From Allacma fusca (taxonomy: Eukaryota > Arthropoda > Collembola > Symphypleona > Sminthuridae), in NCBI GenBank assembly GCA_947179485.1, contig OX359245.1, forward strand, positions 79,161,067-79,225,066: a stretch of DNA of 64,000 bases, written 5' to 3'. Each line of letters begins with the position of its first letter. The first letter of the stretch is position 1. A model generated the notes under the pieces. That model ran no database searches. It worked only from the letters and a program-made list of their open reading frames with translations, and was not told the DNA's origin. Position numbers and translations under genes: made by a program. This document shows positions 1-11,989 of the stretch, in pieces.

Positions 1-478
1 TATTTTTATATAATTTTGTGCAAATGGGAACATTTTAATTTTAATCGAAAATGAATTTAGATCATTTTGCGTCCTCACCGACGAAATTGTACAGGAAGTA
101 CAGTAACTGCACTCGTTGAGACAATACTCAAGATTATTATAATTAGTTACTACAGCGAAATGACTTATTGAGGCATTTTATGGAATTTTGCGCTCAAATT
201 CGAAAGGGTTGCAAGTTGCAATTAAATTGATAAATATTTTTAAAATTGCAACTTTTTGCAGTGCAAACACTTGCAATTGCAATTGAATCTCTTGCAATTT
301 CAGTTGTGCTTAACCGGTAATTGCAAGTACTTAATGCTTTTGTAATTGCAATTTAAGTACACACAAATTGCACTTGCACCGACAATTGCAATTCCCTGGT
401 GTAAAATAACCGGAATTGAACCGAACTTGCAAGTTCAATTAGTAATTGCGGTTAACTTGCAATTGACAAGAAACACTA
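1..478. repeat. hAT-like non-autonomous element, TGCAATTGCAA-rich, cut by window edge
   Basis: From about position 60 to 478 this is the reverse complement of the start of the complete element at 22,104-23,092, with the same order of TTGCAATTGCAA-type palindromic words. It ends with the same terminus (reverse complement TAGTGTTTCTTG). The rest of the copy lies left of the window. No coding capacity is seen. Confidence 0.75.
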
Positions 479-504
479 AACATGATACCGCTTATGCGGA
501 TCCC

Positions 505-784
505 TTATAACCGGAAATAACTAACGTTAATAGAGTAGGATGAAAATGAAGCCAAACCGTGAATTGTGGAATTTAATGTAGACGCATAACCAAATGTATC
601 GATCAGTCTTCTGCTCTGGTCAAAACTCAGGAACGATACGTTTCCACACGTGCTTTCGACATCACGGGGAACATTGTGGTTTGGAAGAGTCATATTCTTT
701 TCGTATTTCATAAACCCAAGCTGATTTGGAAATGAGAGTTCATAACTTTTCTCCAGATCGATTAACCATAGGCGAGGAATTCCT
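505..784 (-). CDS. Possible terminal exon of an unrecognised gene
   Basis: An open stretch of about 93 codons ends in a stop at 505 and begins just after a good splice acceptor (T-rich tract then TTTAG at about 785-790). The peptide has several N-glycosylation sequons (NMT, NVS, NST, NVS), so it could be part of a secreted or membrane protein. I do not recognise the family. A second weak exon-like stretch lies on the same strand at 1,091-1,300. Either could be chance; nothing ties them to the serine protease homologue further right. Confidence 0.25.
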
Positions 785-1391
785 AAATACAAAAAAATAC
801 TTAAATATAAATGTTTTAATGAATTTTCATGGGAGTTTTTACCATAAAAACAAACTTTGATTTGATAAAATTTGTGATGTAGGAGAATGTATCTGAATTA
901 CTGAAAACCCTGGGAATGCTCTGCACAAAATTAATATAAACGAGGTTGAAAACAAAACCCAAACAGCCTTCATTATCTTGCTTTGCGCAGGTATTCCATT
1001 TACTCTTTGGTATAGAGTTCTTTACTTTAGCAACTCCAAATACTCTTTGTTAGTAGCTTCAAGCAGTTGAAGCTTCACAGCAGCTTCGGCTTACGCGTAA
1101 AAATTTATTAATTCCATATCAGAAAATGATATTTTCCTGTAAAAGCTCTGAACTCGACATAAACTTTGTAGAAATCCTTTAGGGAAGTCAATTTCAGGAA
1201 AATCACTTTCCTTTTGAACTTTTATTATTACTGGCACGTGTTGGAAGGGAACTATCTTGGTCATCTGATTCCAGGAAATTATTCTTTCTAGGAAAAGCGT
1301 TGCAAAACAAAACAAATAAAACCCATTTATGGTTTAGCAAGTTGGATTGGTTTTTGAGAGTTTTTCTCCAAAACCTGACACTACAAGTGCT
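785..1391. other. Stretch with no supported gene
   Basis: AT-rich sequence with one short open stretch (1,091-1,315, minus) that has no recognisable motif and no convincing splice signals. I see no repeat or RNA structure here. Confidence 0.4.
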
Positions 1392-1917
1392 CAGTGCTCG
1401 GGACAGGTATGGGTAATACTCGGGTAAACGGGTAGGGGTATGGGTACTACCCGGGTACTGATTTTGTGTACCCGAACAATTACTACCCGGGTACACTTTG
1501 GTCGCCTCAAAATTTCGGGTACGGATACGGGTACAAGAATTTTAAAATGGGTATATCCCCACCGGGTACGGGTATAATGGGGTCATTTACTCGTACCCGC
1601 GACCATTGTGCCCGAGTATTTGGGTACGTGAAGAATTGGGACAATTTGATGAATTTTATGTCATCATGCCCGTACGTTGGAAATTTCTGTCGGTATTTTT
1701 AGTATTTCTGAATACGTATATGTAGCGTATTGGTTATTATGATGTTAGGCCAACTGCCACCTACAAAACTGTCACCGGGCCAACTGCCACTAGGCCAACC
1801 GCCACTAGGCCAATTGCCCCTTCCTTTAAAAATAAAATTTTTGGCCAACTGCTCCCTGGCCTACTGCCATCATGACCAACTGCCACTTTCATTGTTATGA
1901 GACTTTAAAAGTCTTAT

Positions 1918-2165
1918 GCTAATGCACATGGTAGAGACCCAAACTAATGCACATGGCAGAGGCCCAAACTAATGCAGATGGCAGAGACCCATGCTAATAC
2001 ACATGGCAGAGGCCCATGCTAATACACATGGCAGAGGCCCATGACAATGCACATGGCAGAGGCCCATCCCAATGCACATGGTATAGGCCCATCCCAATGC
2101 ACATGGCAGAGGCCCATGCTAAAGCACAAGGCAGAAAACCATGTTAATGCACATGATAGAGACCG
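1918..2165. repeat. Minisatellite, about 25-bp unit, about 10 copies
   Basis: The unit reads roughly AATGCACATGGCAGAGGCCC plus five bases. Copies differ at a few positions (CATGG/GATGG, CAGAG/TAGAG) but keep the 25-bp spacing. Confidence 0.85.
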
Positions 2166-2355
2166 AGTATGACTTTATAATATGACTGAGCATAGGACTT
2201 TATAATATGACTGAGCATAGGACGTCATAATGTGACTGAGCGTAGGACATTATAATGTGACTGAGCATAGGACTTTATAATGTGACTGAGCATAGGACTT
2301 TAACATGTGACTGAGCATAGGACTACAACATGTGACTAAGCATAGGATTTTGTAA
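2166..2355. repeat. Minisatellite, about 25-bp unit, about 7 copies
   Basis: The unit is roughly TGACTGAGCATAGGACTTTA followed by TAATG. It directly follows the previous array inside the same inverted-repeat element, but the unit sequence is unrelated. Confidence 0.85.
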
Positions 2356-2469
2356 TGTAATTTGAGGAATTATGAGGCAGTTGGCCTAGGGGCAGTTGGC
2401 CGCGAATTCGTGCGGTGGTGTCAGTTGGTCATAGGGCAGTTGGCCTGGTGGCAGTTGGCCGGACACGGT

Positions 2470-3750
2470 TAATAATATCCTTTTAACCTAATAACATATA
2501 CAGTAAATGTATTTTGGACTGTGTAGCTAAAATATAGGCTTCTAGGGAAACATGTTTTATGAAATATAAATAAATAAACACAAACGAGGAATAATAACAA
2601 AATAGAAGTGGAGAATAGGATTCAACGCAATTTTTTACAAAACGTATTCAAAATGTATTATTTTGTCACTAATTACATAAAGAGTCTGTGTGACACCCGT
2701 ACACGATACTTCATTAGCCACAATGAATACAATTAGAGTTCTGATGAGTTGGATGACAAGTTATTTTGTGTTATTGGTAGTTGCTTAGGAGAAGGCGAAT
2801 ATTTGTAACTAGGTATTAATGAGTTATATGTAGACAGAGCTACTGAGATGAGCAAATTAGTGGCAATGTCCGAATAAATCAAGAAGTTAAAAATCGAGTC
2901 GCCAAGTCCCAAGCCAAAATTGCATGTTAGTCTCTATCTACAAACATTCGTGTAAATATGGGCTGGATGCTATAAAACACTTCACTCATCAGCCCATAAA
3001 CAATCAAAGGGGTAAAATATTTGACTTTCCTACTTTTTAGTCGTCTTCTAGATTTTCAAAATTAGTTCCATACTTGTAGCTCAAAACTTTACAGTGGTCA
3101 TGAAAGTAACGCAAGAACTTATTTACTATTTTTTGCTTACAAGTTTGCTTAACAAAATTGTTTTGAAATAACTTAAATTTAGAAAATGGTTAGTTTCCTC
3201 ATCTGTGCATATCAACTGTAACATTTTCACGTTTATTAGGGACCTGTTTGTTGGTTGAAAGTCCTTGAAATTTTACAAATACAGTAGAGGGTAGTTTACT
3301 TTAGAAAATTCAATAAAAAATAAACCTTTAGAAGCCTTTTTTTAGCCAAAATACCGTGAAACAATTTTAGAAACAAGTGTAGAATTTTGGGAAATGCAAT
3401 ATTTATTTTAACTCTTCTCCTATGCTGATGATGGAAATGTCCTACGACTTGTAAATACTTAATCTATGTGGGACATGCTAAAAGACGTGATACTGTTTAG
3501 TAATTCAGTTTGCTTTAAAGATATTCACCCATTCCACTTTTGATTTTTACACTTCTGTGGGTAATATTTTGATAGATATGCAAGTATGCAAGTTAATTTT
3601 ATTTCTAGCTAAAAACGCTTCTAGTTTTTCTACTCTTTAGTGAAAGTATACAACATCAAATACCGCTAGAGCTAGTCAAAATTACGCACTAAGGTATAAT
3701 ACATTATTACATCTAACGAACTATGTATTACATTTAGACAAATCTGGATA
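2470..3750. other. Element interior with no gene seen
   Basis: AT-rich sequence between the nested inverted-repeat element and the right GGGTACGGGTA cluster. There are no long open frames, recognisable protein motifs or tandem repeats. Confidence 0.4.
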
Positions 3751-4170
3751 AAGCACCCGGGTACGAGTACGGGTCACTGAGATACCCGATTATGGGTACA
3801 ATATTTGAGTATCTTTAGGGTACATGTACAATTCGGGAAAAGGTACATGGTTTCAAATTACATTGCGGGTACGGGTATAAAAAATGTGTACCCGGATACA
3901 ATGCTACTGCATTTCATGCGATTAGATGCTGAGGAAGAGAAAATAACTAGTATGGGGTAAATTTGGAACAAATACCATTTCAAATGGCCCAGACGATTAG
4001 ACCTGGCCGGACCAAACCAAATGTTTTGGCCCTGACCGGAAAATATCCAACACAAGTTGAATAATACAGGCAATTTTTGTAAAAGTTACAAGATGTGCAT
4101 TCAAAATTGAAAACAACTATCAAGTCAATTTATTTCCTCTAACGTAGCTTCATATAATTGTACAAAACAT

Positions 4171-7100
4171 TCAAACGGCTGTATTTGTGATGCCTTGTAG
4201 GTTTAGTTGGATCCATTCGCTGTGATAATCGAGATGAGCCAATCCATAAATTTGTTTTGAATCGTGTTCACAAACGACATGCTTTTTCACATTTTGGAAA
4301 ACTCCCTGCAATATAATATGCACAGTTTTCATACACATTAAATTACTGACCGAACACTATAAAGATTGAACCCAATTGTAGATTTTAAATTATACCTTCA
4401 GCACATACGTTACCATGTCTTTGCCTGATTCAACAGGAAAAACTAACCCAGCGCCACCAATGTCTGAGCATGGAACCCCACCTAATTTAAATAATTGTGA
4501 TATTATCACATATGTAAATATTTCCAAGGAACACATACATAGTTCAATCATTTTCTAGCTAATTAGAAACGTCCGACACACATATACACGAAACTGATTG
4601 ATTCACATGGTTTGCGTCTTGCGTCATTATTCCTGGTACAAGCTAAGTTTTGAGAAACCTTTCATGGTATGATATCCCCAATTACCTTGAGAAGGTTGCG
4701 CGCAAAACGAGTCTCTGGAAATCGTTTCGCATCGATCCGCCGGTAAAATTATGAAATCTAGGCTTGTAACTTCCGTGGAGTTTTTACCAGGTCTGCCATC
4801 ATATGTTGGAACCTTCCAAAACAATTACCAAGCAAGTGCAAACAAAACGCGTTGTAATACTAAATAAACTGTATCTCAATATAAGACTCCAATTATTAAC
4901 TTACGATTCCAGTGGAGTTAGGGGCAGGTGCTTTTGTAAATTTATTCATCAAGTAACAAATGGGTTTCACAGAATCCGAGTACGTAACAGACTGAGTCAA
5001 CTTAATGATAGCGATGTCCGACTGACTTGTATTCGCATCGTAATTCTGGAGACGTCTTATTTCTTCTACCTAAACATGTATTATGAACTTATAACATCAA
5101 TGTACTATTTCCTCAAACATTTGGTTAATTACGTATTATCAAATTAACCCACGTCTAGCAAGTTCATGTTCACTTCCTCTTTTTGTTCCTGGATAACTCC
5201 GTTAATGTTCAAAGCGATTTTAAGATCCTGAGGTTTATAAGGCATGCCCTCCTCATCAGTCGTACAATTGGCGGCAGTAATGAGGATATTTCGTTCTATT
5301 AACGACGCCCCGCAAATACGTTCCATGGTTCCAGCCTCATTCTCTCGCATAATTGTTCCTTGCCATGGGAATTTTGACAAGGACGAATTTAATGCAATCT
5401 CTCCAGTAGAATTAGTTTTTAGTTTTTCAACTAAGCCACATCCTTAAAAAATCCCGTCAAAGTACCCCCAGAATTTATGTAATAGAAATTTGACACCAAC
5501 ATGAACATCTTGCGTTATATATTTCAGTTAATTACTGTTATTTCACGTGTATTTGTTACTAGATATATCATAGAACTGACCAGGCTGACAGGAGAATTGT
5601 CGGAAAGGTTTCCAAGTTTTGTCGTCATAGCACTTTATGGTGATTGTGTTAATTTTGGACGATGGTCTGTAATTCTTGGCGCACGTCATTGACATTTTTG
5701 TCCCTGCTAGAGATTTTGAACAGTCAACCACTCCGAGGTTTGGGTGAGAGCAATTGGTTGTGACTCCCTAACAACACAAATCCTTAAGGTTAAGTTTACT
5801 AATGAATTCTGAGAGATCTCGGGGAAATAATAAAGTAATCTCCTGCAGCTATTGCGAAATTTTAGTAAGGGAACAGTTATTATTAAATAGTGCATAAACT
5901 CTTGGTTACCCTACAGACCATAAACGGCACTGTTACAATATACATTTGATTCTATGTTTTTATTTTAAAAAAATTGAAAAATAGGTTACAAAATCAAAGT
6001 TTTGTCAGAAGTATATTTACCTGAGGAACCTTAACAGGGTCACAAAAGACTGGCTCCACAGAAGGGTTCTTGTTCTGTCGGATGCGCCTGGCTTTGATAA
6101 CTTGTGGATCTTCATCACTCCTACTGGGGCAATGCTTAACCCCATCTCCGACACGTGTCCCTCGGATGCACTTTCCCTCAAGTCCACACTGGTAGGCGTC
6201 TCTCTTTTTGCATCTGTTCGTAGCTTTGCAATACACCGGATCTTCATCTTCCCCTGACGAACAATCCACCTTCCCATCGCAAACTTGATCTAGTGGAACG
6301 CACTTCCCATCGTGGCATGGGTAGGTGGTTGAGTTGCAACTATATTGTAAATTGTAGTCGGACCAAGTCAATGTTTACATTATTGTCGAGTTGATTGGTT
6401 AGAAATACAATGAAGCACATTGTGTATACTGTAAAACATATCAAAGCGAAGCCAAATGTGACTCTTGTAGTGGTATGGTCATGGGAGAAGAAACACGTAT
6501 TAAGGTGTACACATATAAGGTGCTTATAACCACAGCATACTCCATCGGCAGCATTATCTGCAATTTTGTATGTCTCGACCCGAGGGACTAACACTACACT
6601 AAAATTTTGCTAAGATTTGGAATACCTAAAGTTAAAATCTGAAATTTGTCTTGACTGACGGAACTCACATTATATTTAACTTGATCCAATCCAAGGAACT
6701 TGTGAACATGCATTGTGATATGTAAACGGTGTGAATGTTACACTGCCCGAGGTTTCTTCTCGGAATTAGGGAAATTATGCCACTGGCGTAAAATCGAGAT
6801 TCTGGATCAAAGAATGCGTTTCGGGTAATAGTTGAAGTCCTTGGTTTAAAGGTTTTCAAACTCCCGTGACTCATGCAAGTTGAGTCGGTCACTTCTTGAG
6901 CTACAATACCAAAATGTATGGTTTTGTATTTAAACTTGTAATTTACAAAATTTCACGTCAGTAGATAATAATCACTAGAATTATTTCCGGTACACCAAAA
7001 GCGAAAACAAATTTGTTCTACAAATTCAATAAAATGTTTAGCCAACCTACAATTTTCTGAAAAATTTGACCTTTCTGTGTGAATTTTAAAAGCTGTAAAT

Positions 7101-7426
7101 ATGATCATAAAACATTTTATCGGTATTTTATAATAAGTATCTATATCTATCCTCACTACAGCTATGTATGTATGTATATATGGAAAAACATTGATGATAA
7201 AATTATTACCGGGGTCAATGATGATGCAAAATAATTCGTCGGGCTGGGATCTATAATAGTACTTGTATGTATTGCGGCAAGTGTTATTATTGTAGGTATT
7301 TGCAAATAATCTGGTAATCTTCTGAGGACCCGCTTCATTAATAGGACAGTTAAATCCGCTTAAAAAGGACGGCTCAATGTTTCTCGAGTAAGATAACATA
7401 TCAGAGTATCTGCCTTTGTAGCCAAG
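4171..7426 (-). CDS. Modular serine protease homologue (LDLa-LDLa-Sushi-protease), catalytically dead
   Basis: Ten exons in consistent phase can be read on the minus strand: about 7,210-7,426, 6,669-6,900, 6,497-6,598, 6,021-6,339, 5,581-5,767, 5,153-5,442, 4,905-5,069, 4,686-4,812, 4,396-4,481 and 4,171-4,305; the stop is at 4,171-4,173. The first three encode a Cys-containing region I do not recognise. Next come two LDL-receptor class A repeats (CDGKVDCSSGEDE in the first), a Sushi/CCP domain, then a trypsin fold. In the trypsin fold the TAAHC motif reads TAANC (His to Asn), the Asp motif is kept (SDIAIIKL), and the GDSGGP motif reads SDIGGAG (Ser to Ile). So it should bind but not cut. The domain order resembles insect modular serine proteases that start Toll and melanisation cascades; dead relatives act as cofactors or decoys. 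The first coding exon and signal peptide were not found; they should lie right of 7,430. Confidence 0.85.
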
Positions 7427-8243
7427 CTAGATAGAAGCGCCAGAATAAAATGTTTAGCTTGACATCTAAGTAATACTACTATCTAATACTCATATAGGTT
7501 GTCAAAACACACATTTCTTCCTGCAGAAGCATACGGAAAAAAATACCATGAATTTAAAAAAAACAATAATGAGATTTTCCAAAATCAATTTCAAAATTTA
7601 TGATATTGCAATTCATTAATTTTTTACTCAAATTTCAAATTGTTTACTTGTTCTCCAAATGTGCCTTATGTGCGAGCACACATGAATTGCTGGATTGAGA
7701 AAACAAGTTTCGCAACATTCATGAGCATCAAACCCGTTGTCAATTACATAGAAAGCGAGACAGAACTTACAGCATGCAAGTATGGAATCACTCCATACGG
7801 CTGGCATATTGACCTGACGTATGGAGTATCAAAATTGAAAGGAGTTTTGAGTCTAAATATGACCAGGTGATATTCATCGTCAGTCCCATTGTAAGGCAAA
7901 ATATAGCTGACCTGTGTGGACAAACAAATTATTGTAATTTATTATTTCCCTTGTGGGTTGGCATGAAAGGAGTATGCTGCCGGAATCATGGGATTTTCTC
8001 AATAATTTCGGAGCGATCTAGGACAAACAATAAGCTTTCATTCCCACGAATTGTGGGTTATGTTCAATGTTATTAGCTTTCCTTTGGGATGGAGTACTTT
8101 GTATTTTGTGGTACGAGTGTTGTAGACCTAGGGGGCGCTGCTGCTACAAGGATATATTCGTTTTTAACTTACTTTCACCGTTTGAGAAAATGTATGGGAA
8201 GTTCCGGGAAATTTGATTGTTGGAGCTAAAACTGTGTGGAAAT
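7427..8243. other. Intergenic or intronic stretch with one unexplained open block
   Basis: A 76-codon open block at about 7,640-7,867 (plus) contains five Cys or Trp residues and ends near a possible CAG|GTGATA donor, but I recognise no family and see no clear acceptor before it. The rest is AT-rich with no other signal. The missing first exon of the serine protease homologue could be here on the minus strand. Confidence 0.3.
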
Positions 8244-9556
8244 CACTGATGCCATAGTCTAGTCAGACTTGACTAGGAAAGACTAGACTTGACTAGACTA
8301 GGAGGCAAAAAGGACGTAAAAGAATAGACTTGACTTGACTAGGCCTGCTGTTACTATTACGAGACTTGACTAGAATAGACTAGGGCGACTCGCCAAAACA
8401 CAGGACTTGATTAGACTTGACTTGCATGACTTCATGGAAATGCTAGTCAAGTCACAATTACTTGAGGCTCCCTTATGTAGCTAAAAATCAAAGCTAGAAA
8501 GCCAGCGCGAAATTCCGGTTTACACGAAATTATCATCGTCAGTACCGTTTGGTATCCTTAAGTATATGCCTTCGTTTCAAAAGAAAACCAAATTTTCGAC
8601 TAGGTACGTAGTGTTTAGGAACACGTTACAATTTATTCCTTAACAGTAAAATTGATCATAACTATAGCTAGGATACATTTTTCATATTACTTTCTATAGT
8701 TAAACGAATTGATTTTTTGCAAAACAATTTTTTTATTAATACTTTTCGAATTGCAACTAACATGAAAATTACACACCTGGTACTTCTTTAAACCAAAACC
8801 GCTCCCCAAACAAAAGAACCTATCTTTGTAACGTGCCCTTTAACATTGTTATTTATTATCATTATATTAGAAGATATCATTCTTCCCAGGGCAAAAATTA
8901 TTCTGGCAGGGAAAATAACCAAGGGAAGGGATTCCTTTTTGAGGACAAGGATATTCTAACTTGTTGGCCTTTGAAATGAAAATCCCTTGACAGGGATTTT
9001 CAATTTTTTGGCTTGTTTCATGACAATTAGGCAAGACAAAAGGAATTTTTAAATTGTTTGACTTTGTTTGACAGGAATATAACGTCTTCTAGGGACACTT
9101 TAGTTGTCAACAGGTATTTTGAAAATCGTTGACCTTTGTTTCAGCAGGATATTCAGGAATATTTTTCCAGGGAAATTTACAAAAATTTTTGCATTGATGT
9201 AAACTACATGTGTTGTTTCACATTTTTACGCCGTTTGTTGCAAATAAACACGAATTGGTGTTTTGATAGAGGTATTTGCTAAAATCTGAAAATTTTGAAC
9301 TCAACGAAACTTGATTTTAAAAAAATAATATTTTTCATATTTTGCTAGTCAAAATGAAGGAATTTTTAGAAAAATACACTGTGACTAGGGGAATTGACTA
9401 GACTTGACTAGGGAACCAGCTGCAGAATCCAGACTAGGACTAGACTTGACTATTGCTAATTAAACGTACAGCTGACTTGACTAGACTTGACTAGTTGCGG
9501 CTCTAAACTTTAAAGACTAGACTAGACTTGACTAGGTAGCCTGGCGGGCAGCACTG
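8244..9556. mobile_element. hAT-like non-autonomous element (CTAGTCAAGTC family), complete
   Basis: It starts CACTGATGCC and ends GGGCAGCACTG, so the ends are imperfect inverted repeats of CAGTGCTGCC type. The 8-bp sequence GTGGAAAT directly flanks it on both sides (8,236-8,243 and 9,557-9,564). About 200-250 bp at each end are packed with TAGTCAAGTCTAGTC words in both orientations. TIR sequence, 8-bp duplication and subterminal repeats together point to the hAT superfamily. There is no transposase frame. Related copies lie at 50,477-56,332 and from 63,447 on. Confidence 0.85.
8876..9192. repeat. CAGGGATTTT/TTGACTT-type dispersed repeat, nested in hAT-like element
   Basis: It begins TCTTCCCAGGGCAAAAATTA and ends TTCCAGGGAAATTTACAAAA. 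Inside, a degenerate unit of about 30-40 bp recurs: CAGGGATTTT, an AT stretch, TTGACTTTGTTT. The second copy at 11,561-11,893 matches along its length. It is not coding. Confidence 0.65.
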
Positions 9557-9564
9557 GTGGAAAT

Positions 9565-11540
9565 CGAGAGCTTTTGATTGTTTATTTTTTATGGACAGTG
9601 TGTAGGTTCAAAAAATATTTTTAATGCTGACATGGCAGCAAATTTTATGAGAATTTATTTCAGCCTTGTATTATATTTGCATGCAAAAAATCAAAGTAGC
9701 AGGAGCTGAAAATGCGAGTCGGGATATATAAAATTTATAAAAAACAAAATACTTTCAATTCGTATTTCAATTTCAAATCTTTTGAATTTTTGAAAAATAT
9801 ATGGAAAATTCTCTACAAAAGTACTTTCTTCCATTTAATTCAATGGACTCGGGGTGATGGGAAAAGTACTGTGGAAAAAGCTACCTAGCTTAAAGTAGCG
9901 GCAACGTTGTTCTCACAATACCCCATTTATTACAGGATTAGTTTATTTCCTGATTTCATTCCATTTAAATTTTCTATCCTTTCAGAGGTGCTGGGGTAAA
10001 TAGGGTACACTGAAGTTAAGCGTAAAATTAAAACAAATACCATTTGGATAAAAGTAGTCCACTTCTGCACAGGAGACAGGATACAGAGCTAAAAGTACAG
10101 TAAAGAAATGAAGAAGAAGCACGGTGGGAAATCCCATATTTGGGATTTCTATATGCCGATTTGTTTTGCTTTACTTTTGAAAATTATGACAGGTGATCAT
10201 GGAAAATTCTGCTGGAACCTGCCTATTTGCTACGTACAGGTGTTCCAAAAATGAAATTTCCTACAAATTCTAGCGATTTCAGTTGGATAAGAAAATCTGC
10301 TGTTGAGATCGGCTATCTCAATACTAAAGTACATTTAATCAATCCAATAGTTCCCACAAACCAGTATAGGAAAGGTTCATCGTACAGTGATACGCGCCAC
10401 AGTTGTATTTTTATAACACGCTTTTCCATTGTTCATAACATGCAAGCTTTTTGAACAAGTTATCCTTGAGGAGTTGTGCAGGCTGCCCAGAAATAATTTT
10501 CCCTTATATGGGGGGATGCTAAAAATACTAAACTCCCCATTACTGAAAAATATTTACGGAATTAAAAACAATATTTTAAACCTGCTGCTTTGACACAGCG
10601 GTCAAAGAAGTGACGAAAAACCAAGGTTGTTTTGGGGCAGCTTAAACTTGGAACGCTCTAAATTGTAATATTCAAGTTACACATTTTTACACCTTCCTAT
10701 GTCTTTAAATTTATAAAATTTGCTGCCCAATCAAATCTGGATATATTTATATATATTAAAAAACAATTCAAAATATGGACTTTTCTATACAACTATTCTG
10801 GTTTTGCTTCATTTCCTTAACTGAGGAAGTTTTAAAGAAACGAAATTTGAAAAATGCCAAAATAGATTTGCTAAATTAAACTGTTTTGCATCTCTACGTT
10901 TATAAACAGTGGGAAGTAATATGTTCCCTGCCACCTTGTAACATCAGATTATAATGCACGTGTGGATCATAAAAACAAAAAGTTTTCTTGTTACTTGTGG
11001 AAACTTCAAGGCAGTAATAAGATCTGCACATACGGTCGTAGATATTTATAGCAAACTGTAATCAGTTTTTACGTATCTGCGTGTTTCCATGTATAGTCAT
11101 TCTTAGTCATGATTGTAATGCATTGCAAAAACTATCCAATAGACTGCAAAAAACAATTATGTAATTATCCCAACTCTGAAATGCTGGTAGGACTGACTAC
11201 AAGTTAATTTCTACAGAACGTGTTAGTGTATAGTTAGGATTCACCGTCATGTTAAGGTTACAATATCAGACGGCGGACATCATACACAGATAGATATGCG
11301 GTCAGTGCTCGACCCAAGTGCGCCAAATCGATTACACGTATATCCGTACCCGCCTCTCTGAGGAATATAATTTTGAAATTAATAGATACAGCTGGTCCGC
11401 ATTACCGATGTCTTAAAATTGATGTCTTAGACTTAGTTTTTCAACGCGTTAGTCCACCTCTATCGCTTAACGTAATTTTAATTGACTTAATTTAATTTGA
11501 CTAATAATTGAAACTAAACATGGGTCATGGGGTCGGATTT
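9565..11540. other. About 2 kb with no supported gene
   Basis: AT-rich, with no long open frame carrying recognisable motifs (a 75-codon frame at 10,227 looks accidental). One notable small structure is a perfect 9-bp hairpin with a 4-bp loop, GAAATCCCA-TATT-TGGGATTTC, at 10,128-10,149. Confidence 0.4.
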
Positions 11541-11560
11541 TTGTACGAAGACGGAAAGAT

Positions 11561-11893
11561 TCTTCCCAGGGAAAAAATATTTCTGGCAGGAAAAATCTCA
11601 AAGGGAAGGAATTTTTTCGCAAACAGGGATTTTTAAAATCGTTGACTTTTTTTGGCAGGGATTTTCAAATTTTTTGACTTGTTTCAGCGAAATATTTTAA
11701 GGAAACAGGGATTTTTGGATTGATTGGCCTAATTTGGCAGGGACTTCAAGTCTTGTAAGGGATTTGTTTTTGCCAACAGGGATTTTGAAAATCGTTGACC
11801 TTTTTTTCAGCGGGGAATTTTGAAATCGTTGAGGACCTACCAGCAGGGAAATTAAGAAATGATCTTCCAGGGAGATTTACAAAAATCCCACCC
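11561..11893. repeat. Second copy of the CAGGGATTTT/TTGACTT dispersed repeat
   Basis: It starts TCTTCCCAGGGAAAAAATAT and ends TTCCAGGGAGATTTACAAAA, matching the copy at 8,876-9,192 in order and spacing of its internal units. It lies directly upstream of the decayed receptor copy. No protein is encoded. Confidence 0.65.
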
Positions 11894-11989
11894 ATGATGG
11901 GTCTTACATTGATTTGAGTACTTGTATTAACTAAAACGTTACTAATTGTGCAAAACTGCAAATCCTTTGCTGCCGCAACCATCCCCGGA

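Larger units (their letters stand above)
1748..2460. repeat. Inverted-repeat element holding two minisatellites
   Basis: The left end repeats GGCCAACTGCCAC several times (1,748-1,895), and the right end carries its reverse complement GTGGCAGTTGGCC (2,373-2,460), so the ends can pair. Between them lie two unrelated tandem arrays. It sits inside the GGGTACGGGTA element. No target duplication could be fixed. It may be a foldback-type transposon. Confidence 0.55.
1392..3909. repeat. Probable hAT-like element with GGGTACGGGTA subterminal repeats
   Basis: Both ends are dense in the words GGGTACGGGTA and ACCCGGGTAC (1,400-1,640 and 3,755-3,895), and the left end starts CAGTGCTCGGG, a hAT-type terminus. 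The right end (reverse complement CAGTAGCATTG) is less similar and I could not find a matching 8-bp target duplication, so the borders are approximate. The interior has no coding capacity and holds a second, nested element at 1,748-2,460. Confidence 0.45.

Noticed and set aside
4803-5447. Plus-strand ORFs over the protease gene
   Set aside because: They are shadows of the minus-strand exons, which have matching phases and protease motifs.
10128-10149. Transcription terminator or RNA gene at a 9-bp hairpin
   Set aside because: No neighbouring gene ends there and no further RNA structure supports it; a lone palindrome is expected by chance in AT-rich DNA.
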